The notes: generated by a model not told the origin, from the letters alone. A stretch of 64,000 nucleotides of DNA from Limnohabitans sp. (GCA_030158125.1 JAOATL010000013.1:175682-239681), one strand, 5' to 3'. Numbered from the stretch's first letter, positions 7,759-16,073 are shown. Translations and numbers: made by a program.

Positions 7759-8217
7759 TCACCACAATTCGCGACGCGATCCTTCAAGCAACTCTTTGAC
7801 CGCGAGATCAAATTGAAGTTTATTTAATGGGCCAACTACCGCCTGGTCCTCAAGCGCCATGGAATGCGCGATCGGTTGCAAATGCGCCTTGGCAACTGCT
7901 AGTGCTCTATCTTGGAGCTGCTGCGTAAGACTTGTTCGAGGTACAAGCGCGTACTGCAACTCGCAGTCCAACGCCTGCGCCAACTTGCGAAGCGTTGCCA
8001 ACGTGATGGCATCCGAAGCCTCAGACGCCTCCAACTTGCGCACACCTGCATGCGAAATACCCAGCCGCCTAGCGAAGGCCGCTGCCGACATTCCCAAAGA
8101 CTCGCGCACAGCACGAACCCAGCCCGATTTCGGTCGTGCGCACATTTGCGCCGACTTCCAAGAGCTGAGCAAAGCATCCATCTGCTGGAGCTGAAGATCA
8201 CGAAATTGCTTGTCCAT
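7759..8217 (-). CDS. HTH regulator, 'mobile mystery protein A' type
   Basis: A 152-residue protein with an XRE-like helix-turn-helix at about 33-65 (GWVRAVRESLGMS followed by FARRLGIS and V-x-x-L-E). The conserved A-I-T-L-A-T-L-R and A-L-D-C-E-L-Q-Y-A-L-V-P segments after it are characteristic of mobile mystery protein A. The gene directly precedes the Fic gene and is co-transcribed with it. An array of four palindromes begins 3 bp before its start codon, so autoregulation is likely. Whether it also neutralises the Fic protein is unknown, because the classical (S/T)xxxE(G/N) inhibitory motif of Fic antitoxins is not evident. Confidence 0.85.
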   Translation of the reverse strand: MDKQFRDLQLQQMDALLSSWKSAQMCARPKSGWVRAVRESLGMSAAAFARRLGISHAGVRKLEASEASDAITLATLRKLAQALDCELQYALVPRTSLTQQLQDRALAVAKAHLQPIAHSMALEDQAVVGPLNKLQFDLAVKELLEGSRRELW

Positions 8218-8220
8218 GGT

Positions 8221-8332
8221 ACTTATGAGTTTCGTTAGACAGACTTAATAATAACCTATAGGTTTCATTTCGACAATAAATACAAAACTCATGAGTTCCA
8301 TATTCATGGACATTTTGAAACCTATGAGTTTC
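8221..8332. promoter_or_regulatory. Four operator-like palindromes phased at 33 bp
   Basis: Four near-identical palindromes lie just upstream of the HTH gene: ACTTATGAGT (8221-8230), AACCTATAGGTT (8253-8264), AACTCATGAGTT (8286-8297) and AACCTATGAGTT (8319-8330). Their centres are 8225.5, 8258.5, 8291.5 and 8324.5, so the spacing is exactly 33 bp each time, about three helical turns. Similarity extends to a following TTTC in three copies and TTCC in the third, while the rest of each unit varies. This fits co-operative binding of a dimeric regulator, most simply the adjacent HTH protein, over its own promoter. Confidence 0.75.
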
Positions 8333-8423
8333 ACAAAATTGGTTGTCTGACTCTAGAGGAACGCCACCATTGTGACTGCTTAGGAGTAAGAACTGGGGGG
8401 TATCAGAGTTTCTATAGGACTTT

Positions 8424-8651
8424 TTACAAGGAGTCCTCAATGCTGAAAAAGCTGTGCGCCCACTGCGGCAACTCATTTTTGCCACGCCCTCGAACCCCTG
8501 ACAAATCCTGCCCTCTAAGGGCATCTTTAGCTCGAGATGCAATCCAATCCAAGCGCTTTGTTGGCTGACGAGCCGCAGTTGCGATCCTGGCAATGTGATC
8601 CAGCGCATCTCGCAGTAGGGCAATTTGACCGCAGTCATCTGAATTCGTCAT
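8424..8651 (-). CDS. Small hypothetical protein
   Basis: A 75-residue frame with an ATG preceded by GAGG at a good distance. The central part L-R-D-A-L-D-H-I-A-R-I-A ... T-K-R-L-D-W-I-A-S-R-A-K-D-A-L-R is amphipathic and helical. It resembles short uncharacterised proteins common in Comamonadaceae accessory regions. Function is unknown. It lies upstream of the palindrome array, on the same strand as the HTH/Fic pair. Confidence 0.5.
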   Translation of the reverse strand: MTNSDDCGQIALLRDALDHIARIATAARQPTKRLDWIASRAKDALRGQDLSGVRGRGKNELPQWAHSFFSIEDSL

Positions 8652-9460
8652 TTATTGACCTCGCTACCGCAGAGTTTCTGACAATTTTATTCGCAGCCGG
8701 TATCACACATGGATTTGTTTGGGTCGCCCTGAAATCAAAGAGTACGGTCCAAAATTACCGCTCAGCCTACCAATGCCACAAAAAAACCGATTGATTCGTC
8801 CGCACGTAACCCATTGATTTATATAGCGTTGGTGGATGAGCCTTCCGGACTTCGACCTGCACTGGGTGGGGAGGGTCGGAGAGAGAATACGCAAACGGAG
8901 AGTAAAACGCGCCGGTTGCTGGCAGAAATGTCTCTCTCCTTAGTCCGCAAGAACCCGCGCAAACACGCGGTAGTAGGCAAAAAAAAGCCAACCGGTTAGG
9001 GTTGGCTTTTAAGGTATTGGTGGTGGACGGTTCACTACTCAGGAACTTTCTATTCGTACTCAATCATGCTAGCGGGTGCTAGAGCGTGAATGAGAGGAAG
9101 ATATTTTGACCACTCCGAATGGAACGGATCACTCGAATTGTGAACGCCTGCTGTGCAGTGAGTTAGGACGTAGGCGCAAGTTCCGAGGTGGACTTCTTCG
9201 ACCTCACAGCGCATATGGTATCCGCCTAAAGTCCCTTGAGCCCCGGACAACTCAGACTGTGCCATCCAGCGGCAGACCAGGCTGTGGGAGGTTAGGCATC
9301 GGTGAAGTAATTAGTGGTCACCAATTCATGTCTGCCGAGCGGTCCACTGCATCAGACAGGTGGCGAACAAACTCGGTCATGTCTTCCACAGAGCACATTG
9401 CAATCAAAAATTTAAGACAAGTTTGACTAGTAAATATAGACTGAAAAAATAATGCCTAAT
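8652..9460. other. Gene-poor accessory stretch
   Basis: About 800 bp in which I find no frame with protein-like composition or family motifs on either strand. The open frames here are short and rich in unusual residues. The only clear element is the terminator at 8983-9010, followed by TGGTGGTGGAC. That flank resembles the sequence following the terminator at 6668-6695. The stretch may be decayed mobile DNA. Confidence 0.5.
8983..9010. terminator. Bidirectional Rho-independent terminator
   Basis: An 11-bp stem AAAAGCCAACC / GGTTGGCTTTT around loop GGTTAG, with an A-tract on the left and T-tract on the right. The nearest gene is the small hypothetical gene to the left, which reads away from it. 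It closely resembles the terminator at 6668-6695. Confidence 0.7.
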
Positions 9461-9910
9461 TTAGAAGTCAGTTTGGCTGGTGATAACAACCAACACACTG
9501 CATGAAGAGATCTCGATCAAAGATTGAGAAATCGACCCTTTCCACCATCTCTCCAGCCAATTGTTTCTATGTTTGTGACCCAGCATTATCAAGTCGGCCC
9601 CGACGCTGTTAGCGTATGTGGAAATTCGCGACACAGGATCGCCCTTCAGTAACTCACCTTGAGCACTGATTCCTGACGCCGTTAATTGTGCTATGCCTTC
9701 CTGAAGGATTGTGAGGCATCTTCCTTCCTCAATTTTGTTTTGGTATTCATTGAAGTAGGCCGTCTCATGACCCATTGCAATTGCATCGTATGCGACCACT
9801 GATACAAGGTGGACATGCGCATCTTCCCATTGAGAAAGATCCTTGCAATTGATGATCGCCTGTTGACTCTCCAAAGATCCGTCATAAGCTAAAACTATTT
9901 TTTTGTACAT
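9461..9910 (-). CDS. Universal stress protein, UspA family
   Basis: A 149-residue single Usp domain. The N-terminus K-K-I-V-L-A-Y-D-G-S is the ATP-site strand. The C-terminal G-A-D-L-I-M-L-G-H-K-H-R and the S-I-S-Q-S-L-I region correspond to the G-x2-G-x9-G(S/T) nucleotide motif in degenerate form, so ATP binding is uncertain. It is the last gene of a run reading HU, CBS protein, half-AraC, Usp, and overlaps the preceding gene by 16 bp. This suggests a stress or dormancy role. Confidence 0.85.
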   Translation of the reverse strand: MYKKIVLAYDGSLESQQAIINCKDLSQWEDAHVHLVSVVAYDAIAMGHETAYFNEYQNKIEEGRCLTILQEGIAQLTASGISAQGELLKGDPVSRISTYANSVGADLIMLGHKHRNNWLERWWKGSISQSLIEISSCSVLVVITSQTDF

Positions 9911-10209
9911 CCTTCTTCTCCTTTTGTAGTGATTTGAATTTTGTCGGAAGCATCAAAGAGTGCAGTTTGCAAATTGGAAGTAGTACCGATGTTTTTTTGC
10001 TGGCGAACTTGCCGAATAAAAGTCATGGGTGTTTTGTGCTTGTAAAGAAGAAATAGCTCGATGAGTTGTTTATGTTGAAATCCACTGCGATGGGTTAGTT
10101 GTATCCAACCGATGGTGCTCTCGCAGTTTTCAATAATCCAATTGCAAAGGTCGTCAATTTTTTGCGCGTTCGTCGTGTTCAAAACTGCTTTTTTAGTTGT
10201 GTAACGCAT
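9895..10209 (-). CDS. Small AraC-type half-domain protein
   Basis: A 104-residue protein. Residues about 20-70 (W-I-I-E-N ... G-W-I-Q-L-T-H-R-S-G-F-Q-H-K-Q-L-I-E-L-F ... T-P-M-T-F-I-R-Q-V-R) look like one helix-turn-helix of an AraC/XylS DNA-binding domain, keeping the typical ...F-x-x-x-x-x-x-T-P-x-x-F-I-x-x-x-R spacing. A full AraC domain has two such motifs and usually a sensor domain, both absent here. It overlaps the usp gene by 16 bp, so they are probably coupled. It may be a stand-alone regulator or a remnant. Confidence 0.6.
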   Translation of the reverse strand: MRYTTKKAVLNTTNAQKIDDLCNWIIENCESTIGWIQLTHRSGFQHKQLIELFLLYKHKTPMTFIRQVRQQKNIGTTSNLQTALFDASDKIQITTKGEEGCTKK

Positions 10210-10278
10210 TGTGCAAATTCATTGTTGATGATTATTTAAAAAGAATCTGGATGCGCATTCCACTAATTTTTTTAATGA

Positions 10279-10707
10279 CTAACCAGCGATGTAGTTTTTA
10301 AGTTGCTTGATCATTTCTTCTTGGTATTCCATCATCTCCCTGACGACATCACCAATCGAGATGAGACCCAGGACTTCTTTGCCATTCATGATCGGAAGGT
10401 GTCGTATATGAAAATCTGTCATGATTTGCATACAGTCATGAATGCTTTGATGAGTTTCGATGGTGATCACTTTGTGAGTCATGATGTCCAAGACGAATGC
10501 TTCGCTGCTACTTTTCCCTTTCAAAACTACTTTTCTTGCATAGTCGCGTTCAGAAAAAATACCTTTTAATGCTTGTTCTTCCAGTACGAGTAATGCGCCA
10601 ATGTTGTGAGTCGCCATGATTTCCAGTGCATCTCTGACAGTAGCTGTTGGTGCGACAAAATAGAGTTTTTGATTACTTTGAGCTAGAAATTGGCCTGCAG
10701 TTTTCAT
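10279..10707 (-). CDS. CBS-domain pair protein
   Basis: A 142-residue protein made of two CBS domains (about 10-65 and 75-130), with the typical G-A-L-L-V-L-E ... G-I-F-S-E-R-D-Y and H-L-P-I-M ... G-L-I-S-I-G-D-V-V repeats. Stand-alone CBS pairs bind adenine nucleotides such as AMP or ATP and sense energy state. GAGG stands at the right distance before the ATG. It follows the HU gene by 14 bp, and the likely context is an energy- or oxygen-stress operon. Confidence 0.9.
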   Translation of the reverse strand: MKTAGQFLAQSNQKLYFVAPTATVRDALEIMATHNIGALLVLEEQALKGIFSERDYARKVVLKGKSSSEAFVLDIMTHKVITIETHQSIHDCMQIMTDFHIRHLPIMNGKEVLGLISIGDVVREMMEYQEEMIKQLKNYIAG

Positions 10708-10721
10708 GGCGATCCTCAGTT

Positions 10722-10994
10722 TTAATTTAAATTTTCTTTCAAAATTTTTCCGGCTCGAAAATGTGGAACCTTGGCTGATTTGATCGTGGCAGATTCACCC
10801 GTTTTAGGATTGCGTCCAATTCGAGCTGCGCGTTTGCGAACTGCAAATGTCCCAAAGCCAGAGATGGCCACGGAGTCGCCTTTTTTTAAGTTCTGAGTGA
10901 TCGCATCAACAATCGAATTCAACGCTCTTGCTGCGCCTGCTTTAGACAGCGCAGATCGATCAGCTATGTGCTCAATTAATTCAGACTTGTTCAT
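10722..10994 (-). CDS. HU-family DNA-binding protein
   Basis: A 90-residue nucleoid protein starting [11 protein letters not shown]. It has the conserved G-F-G-T-F and the beta-arm R-x-x-R-x-G-R-N-P-x-T-G segment (about 45-65), and ends with F-x-A-G-K-x-L-K. It bends DNA and compacts the nucleoid. Unusually it is the first gene of an operon with a CBS protein, a half-AraC protein and a Usp, so it may be a condition-specific HU paralogue rather than the housekeeping copy. Confidence 0.92.
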   Translation of the reverse strand: MNKSELIEHIADRSALSKAGAARALNSIVDAITQNLKKGDSVAISGFGTFAVRKRAARIGRNPKTGESATIKSAKVPHFRAGKILKENLN

Positions 10995-11280
10995 GACATC
11001 ACAATCAAAGCTAACAGTTCTGGCTCAATGTACACAGCTTATAGACGCTGACACACATGGAATTCCCTGCTGTGAATTCAAACAGGGCAACTGTCGATCA
11101 TTAGTTATGCAATTTAATGTTCTAGATTTAATGAAGGTCTTTCAGCATTCAATGGATGAATCTCAGTGATTGAAAACGAATGAATACATTGCAAATAACG
11201 TAGGTAGTAACCCGCTTTGTTTCCTCACTTTTGTAGATGACATTTACGAAGTATTTTTAACATCAACAAGGAGCTTCAAG
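10995..11280. other. Divergent promoter region between HU operon and TRAP operon
   Basis: AT-rich stretch with no gene. The long frame extending leftwards from dctP into this region begins at a TTG and lacks a ribosome site. A clear AAGGAG stands just before the ATG at 11281, so the region is regulatory rather than coding. I see no convincing operator. Confidence 0.5.
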
Positions 11281-12411
11281 ATGACTGATCATGCTAATTC
11301 GCAACGTCGTAGCCTTTTGAAATCTGCCGCAGTGGCTGCAGGTGCAATTTCCGCACCCATGATTGCAAGTGCTCAAACTGGTCCCATCAACATGCGCTGG
11401 CAAAGTACATGGCCAGCCAAAGATATTTTTCATGAATATGCATTGGACTACGCCAAAAAAGTCAATGACATGACCGGTGGTGATTTAAAAATTGAAGTGC
11501 TACCAGCTGGCGCCGTGGTTCCCGCATTTGGTTTGCTGGAAGCTGTTTCGAAAGGAACTTTAGATGGTGGGCATGGTGTTTTGGGTTATCACTACGGTAA
11601 ACAAAATGCCTTGGCTCTGTGGAATTCTGGACCGGCATTCGGAATGGATGCCAACATGTTATTGGCATGGCACAAGTACGGCGGCGGCATTGAGCTGTTG
11701 GCTAAACTGTATTCCTCCATTGGCATGAACGTACAGTCATTTTTATATGGCCCAATGGCGACACAGCCGCTTGGGTGGTTTAAGAAACCCATTACAAAAT
11801 CTGCAGATTTCAAGGGTTTGAAATTCCGAACAAATGGTTTAGCAATTGATTTATTCACAGCCATGGGTGCGGCAGTGAATGCCTTGCCGGGTGGTGAAAT
11901 TGTGCCTGCTTTAGATCGTGGTTTGTTGGATGGTGCCGAATTCAACAATGCAACCTCTGATCGAATTTTGGGATTCCCTGATGTGTCCAAAGTGTGCATG
12001 CTTCAGAGCTATCACCAAAGTGCTGAAACCTTTGAAATCATGTTCAACAAGACCAAGTACGATGCGTTGCCGGCAAAGATGAAGGCCATCATTGCTGGCG
12101 CTACGGAAGCAGCTTCCGCTGATATGTCTTGGAAAGCCATCGATCGATATTCGAAAGATTACATTGAGTTGCAAACCAAGGACAAGGTCAAGTTCTACAA
12201 GACACCTGATTCCGTCTTGCAAGATCAGCTCAAGCTTTGGGACGATATTTTGGTCAAAAAATCTGCTGAGAATCCAATGTTCAAAGATATTGTGGCGTCT
12301 CAAAAAGCCTTTGCAGAACGCGCAGTCAAATGGGATCAAGACACCTATGTCAATCGACGCATGGCCGTCGGCCACTTCTTTGGTGATAAGAAGCCAGCGA
12401 GTAAAGCTTAA
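11281..12411 (+). CDS. TRAP transporter solute-binding protein, DctP family
   Basis: A 376-residue periplasmic receptor of a TRAP uptake system. The N-terminus has a twin-arginine signal (S-Q-R-R-S-L-L-K followed by a hydrophobic stretch and A-S-A-Q), so export by Tat is likely. The family arginine region is visible in G-L-K-F-R-T-N-G and the following P-G-G-E-I-V-P-A. Sequence features such as W-Q-S-T-W-P-A near the mature start resemble receptors annotated for mannitol/chloroaromatic or keto-acid substrates, but the ligand cannot be deduced. The start is fixed by AAGGAG ten bases upstream. The two membrane subunits follow. Confidence 0.9.
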   Translation: MTDHANSQRRSLLKSAAVAAGAISAPMIASAQTGPINMRWQSTWPAKDIFHEYALDYAKKVNDMTGGDLKIEVLPAGAVVPAFGLLEAVSKGTLDGGHGVLGYHYGKQNALALWNSGPAFGMDANMLLAWHKYGGGIELLAKLYSSIGMNVQSFLYGPMATQPLGWFKKPITKSADFKGLKFRTNGLAIDLFTAMGAAVNALPGGEIVPALDRGLLDGAEFNNATSDRILGFPDVSKVCMLQSYHQSAETFEIMFNKTKYDALPAKMKAIIAGATEAASADMSWKAIDRYSKDYIELQTKDKVKFYKTPDSVLQDQLKLWDDILVKKSAENPMFKDIVASQKAFAERAVKWDQDTYVNRRMAVGHFFGDKKPASKA

Positions 12412-12428
12412 TCATTTTCACCCCATCC

Positions 12429-12467
12429 AATCAGCCTTTCGTCAACTGGCGATTGGCTGATTTTTTA
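12429..12467 (+). terminator. Hairpin with T-run between dctP and dctQ
   Basis: Stem AATCAGCC / GGCTGATT followed by T residues, placed between the receptor gene and the membrane genes. The location fits a partial terminator that lets the receptor be made in excess over the permease. Confidence 0.55.
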
Positions 12468-12476
12468 AGCTCATTT

Positions 12477-13103
12477 ATGCAAAATATTCTTCTCAGCATT
12501 GACAAAATCAGCACATGGATTGGGCAATTTTTTGCCTGGCTTATATTGGCCTTGACGCTCATGATCAGTTGGGAAGTGTTCTCCAGGTATGCCTTAAATA
12601 ACCCTCACCCATGGGCATTCGACGTCATGAGCATGATGTACGGAACTTTGTTCATGATGGCTGGCGCGTATACGTTGTCAAAGAACGGCCATGTTCGGGG
12701 TGATGTGTTGTATGGGTTTTTCCCACCGCGTTTGCAAGCCGGTTTAGATTTGCTGCTTTATTTGTTATTTTTCATTCCAGGTGTTGTTGCGATGGCCTGG
12801 GCAGGTTATCACTATGCGGCCGAATCATGGGCCATCAGAGAGTATTCCAACGTCACCGCCGATGGCCCACCTGTCTATCCTTTTAAAACGATCATTCCAC
12901 TTGCTGGTGGTTTTCTTTTGTTGCAAGGTTTTGTAGAAATTGTGCGCTGTGTGATTTGCATGAAACAGGGCGAATGGCCATCTCGCATAGATGATGTTGA
13001 AGAAGTCGACGTCGAAAAACTCAAAGAAATGGTCAACGTCAAAGACGCTGACATTGCAAAATTAGATCAATATGTTGTTGCAGGGCAGGGCGCTCAAAAA
13101 TGA
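12477..13103 (+). CDS. TRAP transporter small membrane subunit, DctQ family
   Basis: About 208 residues with four hydrophobic helices and the typical W-E-V-F-S-R-Y motif near residue 35. DctQ proteins support the large DctM subunit in Na+-driven uptake. The ATG at 12477 (M-Q-N-I-L-L) is preferred over an upstream TTG, because the upstream codons overlap the hairpin. A charged C-terminal tail of about 50 residues (E-E-V-D-V-E-K-L-K) is longer than in most DctQ proteins. The stop overlaps the dctM start (ATGA). Confidence 0.85.
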   Translation: MQNILLSIDKISTWIGQFFAWLILALTLMISWEVFSRYALNNPHPWAFDVMSMMYGTLFMMAGAYTLSKNGHVRGDVLYGFFPPRLQAGLDLLLYLLFFIPGVVAMAWAGYHYAAESWAIREYSNVTADGPPVYPFKTIIPLAGGFLLLQGFVEIVRCVICMKQGEWPSRIDDVEEVDVEKLKEMVNVKDADIAKLDQYVVAGQGAQK

Positions 13104-15055
13104 AAAAAGAAATTTGGTTTGGCCTTTCCATCATGGCCATGGTGGTGCTCGCTGCATTTGTGTTGCTACCGCCATTTGCTGAAATGTCCAATGGCCATTT
13201 AGGTCTTTTGATGCTCGCATTGGTGGTGGTTGCCATCATGCTTGGTTTTCCAACTGCTTTCACACTCATGGGTATGGGGATGATTTTTGCTTGGATTGCG
13301 TATCGAAGTCAAAATCCCAGTTTAGCAGTAGCGCAAACGCTTGACTTGATGGTGCAACGAACCTACTCCGTCATGTCGAATGATGTGTTGATTTCAATTC
13401 CGCTCTTTGTGTTCATGGGGTATTTAATTGAGCGTGCGAATTTGATCGAAAAGTTATTCAAAAGCATGCACCTGGCAACGGCACGTGTACCGGGCTCTCT
13501 GGCTGTTGCAACCATTATCACTTGCGCAATTTTTGCAACGGCCACGGGCATTGTCGGGGCTGTTGTAACACTCATGGGACTTTTGGCCTTGCCCGCCATG
13601 TTACGAGCAGGGTATAGCGTTCAACTCTCTGCGGGTGCCATTACAGCTGGCGGGTGCTTGGGCATCTTAATTCCGCCGTCAGTCATGTTGATTGTTTATG
13701 GTGCTACTGCAGGTGTGTCTGTTGTAAAGCTGTATGCAGGCGCATTCTTCCCAGGCATCATGCTCGCAACTTTATACATTGTTTATGTCGTGTTGGTTGC
13801 TAAATGGAAACCACATTTGGCGCCTCCTATGTCTGCCGAAGATCGGAAAGTACCTTTACCAGAATTAACGCGTCACATATCAAATTCAATCAGCGACAAA
13901 GTTTTACCGGGTTTGCTTGGTGCCTTGAAAGGCAAGCGCAATGCAGCCACACCTGTGGCTGAAATTTTGAAACAATTGGGCATTGCATGTTTGCCTTTGA
14001 TCACAGTCGTTCTGCTTTCTGGATTGGTGTACTTCAAACTTACAGAGCCAGCGCCTGTGGAAGCACTCGATGGTGTGGTGGCTATGGGCGGTGGATTTGA
14101 AGAAATCACAACTAAAATTGAATCTTACAACGTGTCGGGACTTCAAGAGCCTGAAGCGATGGGCGATGCCAAGAAGGCGACGGCTTTGAGTGAACCCCCG
14201 CAGGCTTTAGGTGTTGTTGCCGAATCGTCAACTGTCGCAGCTGCCGAGCCCATAACACCTGTTAGTTCAACTGCAGTAGAAATTTCTGCACAGGAGCGGC
14301 AGCAAGCACCTTCTGGTTTTTGGATTGCGATGGCCGTCGTGGCTGTGTCCTTGTTTCTTTTTTACGCCTATTTCAGTTTTGCAAGACTTGAAATATTCAA
14401 AATGCTGTTGGGCTCATTCTTCCCATTGGCCATCATGATTTTGGCTGTCCTGGGAACCATTGTGTTTGGACTAGCGACACCCACCGAGGCGGCCGCCATA
14501 GGCTCTCTAGGTGGATTGCTTTTGGCTGCTGCATATCGCAGACTGAATTTTCAAGTCATGAAAGAGTCGGTTTTTTTGACTGCCAAAACCAGCGCCATGG
14601 TCTGTTGGCTTTTTGTGGGCTCGAGCATATTTTCAGCTGCATTTGCATTGTTGGGTGGTCAAGAAATTATCAATACATGGGTGTTGTCTATGGACATGAC
14701 CCCTGTGCAATTCATGATCTTGGCGCAAGTGGTTATTTTCTTACTGGGCTGGCCATTGGAATGGACTGAGATCATTGTGATCTTTATGCCCATTTTTATT
14801 CCGCTGCTGCCGCATTTTGGAATTGACCCTCTGTTCTTCGGATTGCTGGTTGCATTGAATTTGCAGACAGCATTCTTAAGCCCGCCAGTTGCGATGGCTG
14901 CTTTTTATCTGAAAGGTGTCAGCCCACCACATGTCACTTTGAATCAAATTTTTGCTGGTATGCTGCCATTCATGGCCATACAAGTTTTTGCGATTATTTT
15001 GCTCTACACATTCCCAGCCATTGGACTGTGGTTGCCGGAGGTTTTGTACAAATAG
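13100..15055 (+). CDS. TRAP transporter large membrane subunit, DctM family, with long insertion
   Basis: The protein has 651 residues, where typical DctM proteins have about 430. The N-terminal part (to about 245) and the C-terminal part (from about 430) are standard DctM with multiple helices, including the G-C-L-G-I-L-I-P-P-S motif near 185-194 and A-T-P-T-E-A-A-A near 459-466. Between them lie about 190 extra residues. They include a hydrophobic helix at about 295-313, a soluble Ala/Pro/Ser/Glu-rich loop at about 315-405, and another helix at about 407-427. Enlarged DctM subunits with such an insert occur in some proteobacterial TRAP systems. What the loop does is unknown. Confidence 0.88.
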   Translation: MKKEIWFGLSIMAMVVLAAFVLLPPFAEMSNGHLGLLMLALVVVAIMLGFPTAFTLMGMGMIFAWIAYRSQNPSLAVAQTLDLMVQRTYSVMSNDVLISIPLFVFMGYLIERANLIEKLFKSMHLATARVPGSLAVATIITCAIFATATGIVGAVVTLMGLLALPAMLRAGYSVQLSAGAITAGGCLGILIPPSVMLIVYGATAGVSVVKLYAGAFFPGIMLATLYIVYVVLVAKWKPHLAPPMSAEDRKVPLPELTRHISNSISDKVLPGLLGALKGKRNAATPVAEILKQLGIACLPLITVVLLSGLVYFKLTEPAPVEALDGVVAMGGGFEEITTKIESYNVSGLQEPEAMGDAKKATALSEPPQALGVVAESSTVAAAEPITPVSSTAVEISAQERQQAPSGFWIAMAVVAVSLFLFYAYFSFARLEIFKMLLGSFFPLAIMILAVLGTIVFGLATPTEAAAIGSLGGLLLAAAYRRLNFQVMKESVFLTAKTSAMVCWLFVGSSIFSAAFALLGGQEIINTWVLSMDMTPVQFMILAQVVIFLLGWPLEWTEIIVIFMPIFIPLLPHFGIDPLFFGLLVALNLQTAFLSPPVAMAAFYLKGVSPPHVTLNQIFAGMLPFMAIQVFAIILLYTFPAIGLWLPEVLYK

Positions 15056-15112
15056 TGTGCAATTGGCAAAAATATGAGAGATTTGTCTCAAGATATAAAT
15101 CCTTTTACGATT

Positions 15113-15143
15113 TCAACTACTCAACTTTGTAGTTGATTTTTTT
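15113..15143 (+). terminator. Terminator of the TRAP operon inside the convergent gene's 3' end
   Basis: Stem TCAACTAC / GTAGTTGA with loop TCAACTTT and seven T residues on the plus strand. It overlaps the last codons of the convergent Bug-protein gene, whose coding region ends at 15117. Confidence 0.75.
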
Positions 15144-16073
15144 AACATAGTCGCCATAACGCTGCCAATCTGATTCAACCAATTTTGCAAACTCTGGCGA
15201 AGCAGTACCGCCTGGTTCAAATCCAAAATTCAGGTACATCGCACGAATTTCGGGTAACGCCAATACTTTGGAAAAACTCTGTTGCAGTTTGTTGATGACA
15301 TCAGGTGACGTGCCCTTAGGTGCAAAAATACCGATCCAACCATCGGCCTCTACAGAGGGATGGCCCAACTCACGAATGGTGGGGATGTCAGCAAACACTG
15401 GCAATCGTTTGGGGCCCATGTATGCGAATGCCTTGAGTCGTCCCGATTTGACCAACTGTGCAATAGGTCCTGCAGGTGAAGTCCAGCCCATGTTGACGAC
15501 GCCAGGAACGAGGTCCTTCATCAAATCCCCCGATGCCTTGTAATGAACCGCCGTCATTTCGATGCCAAGGTCTTGTGATAACAACAATCCACCAAAATGC
15601 GACAATGTACCGGGGCTGTAGGTGCCATAGTTGACTTTGCCGTTGGGTTGTTTTTTGAGCCAGGTCTCGAGCTCTTTGAAATTATTGACTGGGATGGCGC
15701 TAGGTGCAACCAAGATGAGGCTGCCTCGGCCCAAGTCTGTGATGGGCGCCAAATCTGTCAAGGAGTTATAGGGCCAAGCATAGACATGTGGGTTAATCAC
15801 AATACCCGCCTGAACCGTGATCAGTACGGTGTTGCCATCGGGCGCACTGTTAACAACGGCTTGACCACCAATGCGGCCCTGGGCACCTGCTTTGTTTTCA
15901 ACCACAACGGGTCGCCCCAGTGTCACGGCTAATTTTTCAGCTACGGGGCGAATTAGTGCATCCATGCCCCCCCCGGGCTGATCTGTGGTGACAATTTTCA
16001 AGGGTGTTTGAGCGAGTGTCCAAGGGGCCAAGATGGACCAACCAAATGCAATGGCAAAGTGTTTCAATTTCAT
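15117..16073 (-). CDS. Bug-family tripartite tricarboxylate transporter receptor
   Basis: A 318-residue periplasmic binding protein with a Sec signal peptide (MKLKHFAIAFGWSILAPWTLAQ). It has the Bug hallmarks P-G-G-G-M-D-A-L-I-R-P, V-V-E-N-K-A-G-A-Q-G-R-I-G and D-G-N-T-V-L. Bug proteins are abundant in Burkholderiales and mostly lack a cognate transporter nearby, as here. It follows the GMC oxidoreductase gene by 20 bp in the TetR/sulfatase operon, so its ligand may be a product of that pathway. Its last codons double as a terminator for the convergent TRAP operon. Confidence 0.9.
   Translation of the reverse strand: MKLKHFAIAFGWSILAPWTLAQTPLKIVTTDQPGGGMDALIRPVAEKLAVTLGRPVVVENKAGAQGRIGGQAVVNSAPDGNTVLITVQAGIVINPHVYAWPYNSLTDLAPITDLGRGSLILVAPSAIPVNNFKELETWLKKQPNGKVNYGTYSPGTLSHFGGLLLSQDLGIEMTAVHYKASGDLMKDLVPGVVNMGWTSPAGPIAQLVKSGRLKAFAYMGPKRLPVFADIPTIRELGHPSVEADGWIGIFAPKGTSPDVINKLQQSFSKVLALPEIRAMYLNFGFEPGGTASPEFAKLVESDWQRYGDYVKKINYKVE

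Noticed and set aside
8221..8332. CRISPR-like or replication-iteron array
   Set aside because: Repeats are only about 10-14 bp, palindromic and with poorly conserved 20-bp gaps, and no cas or rep genes are near. An operator array is a better fit.
8537..8794. Plus-strand frame of 85 codons
   Set aside because: It is antisense to the small hypothetical gene, which has a better ribosome site and a more protein-like sequence.
9050..9426. Plus-strand frame of about 106 codons
   Set aside because: Unusual composition, no start signal and no recognisable motif.
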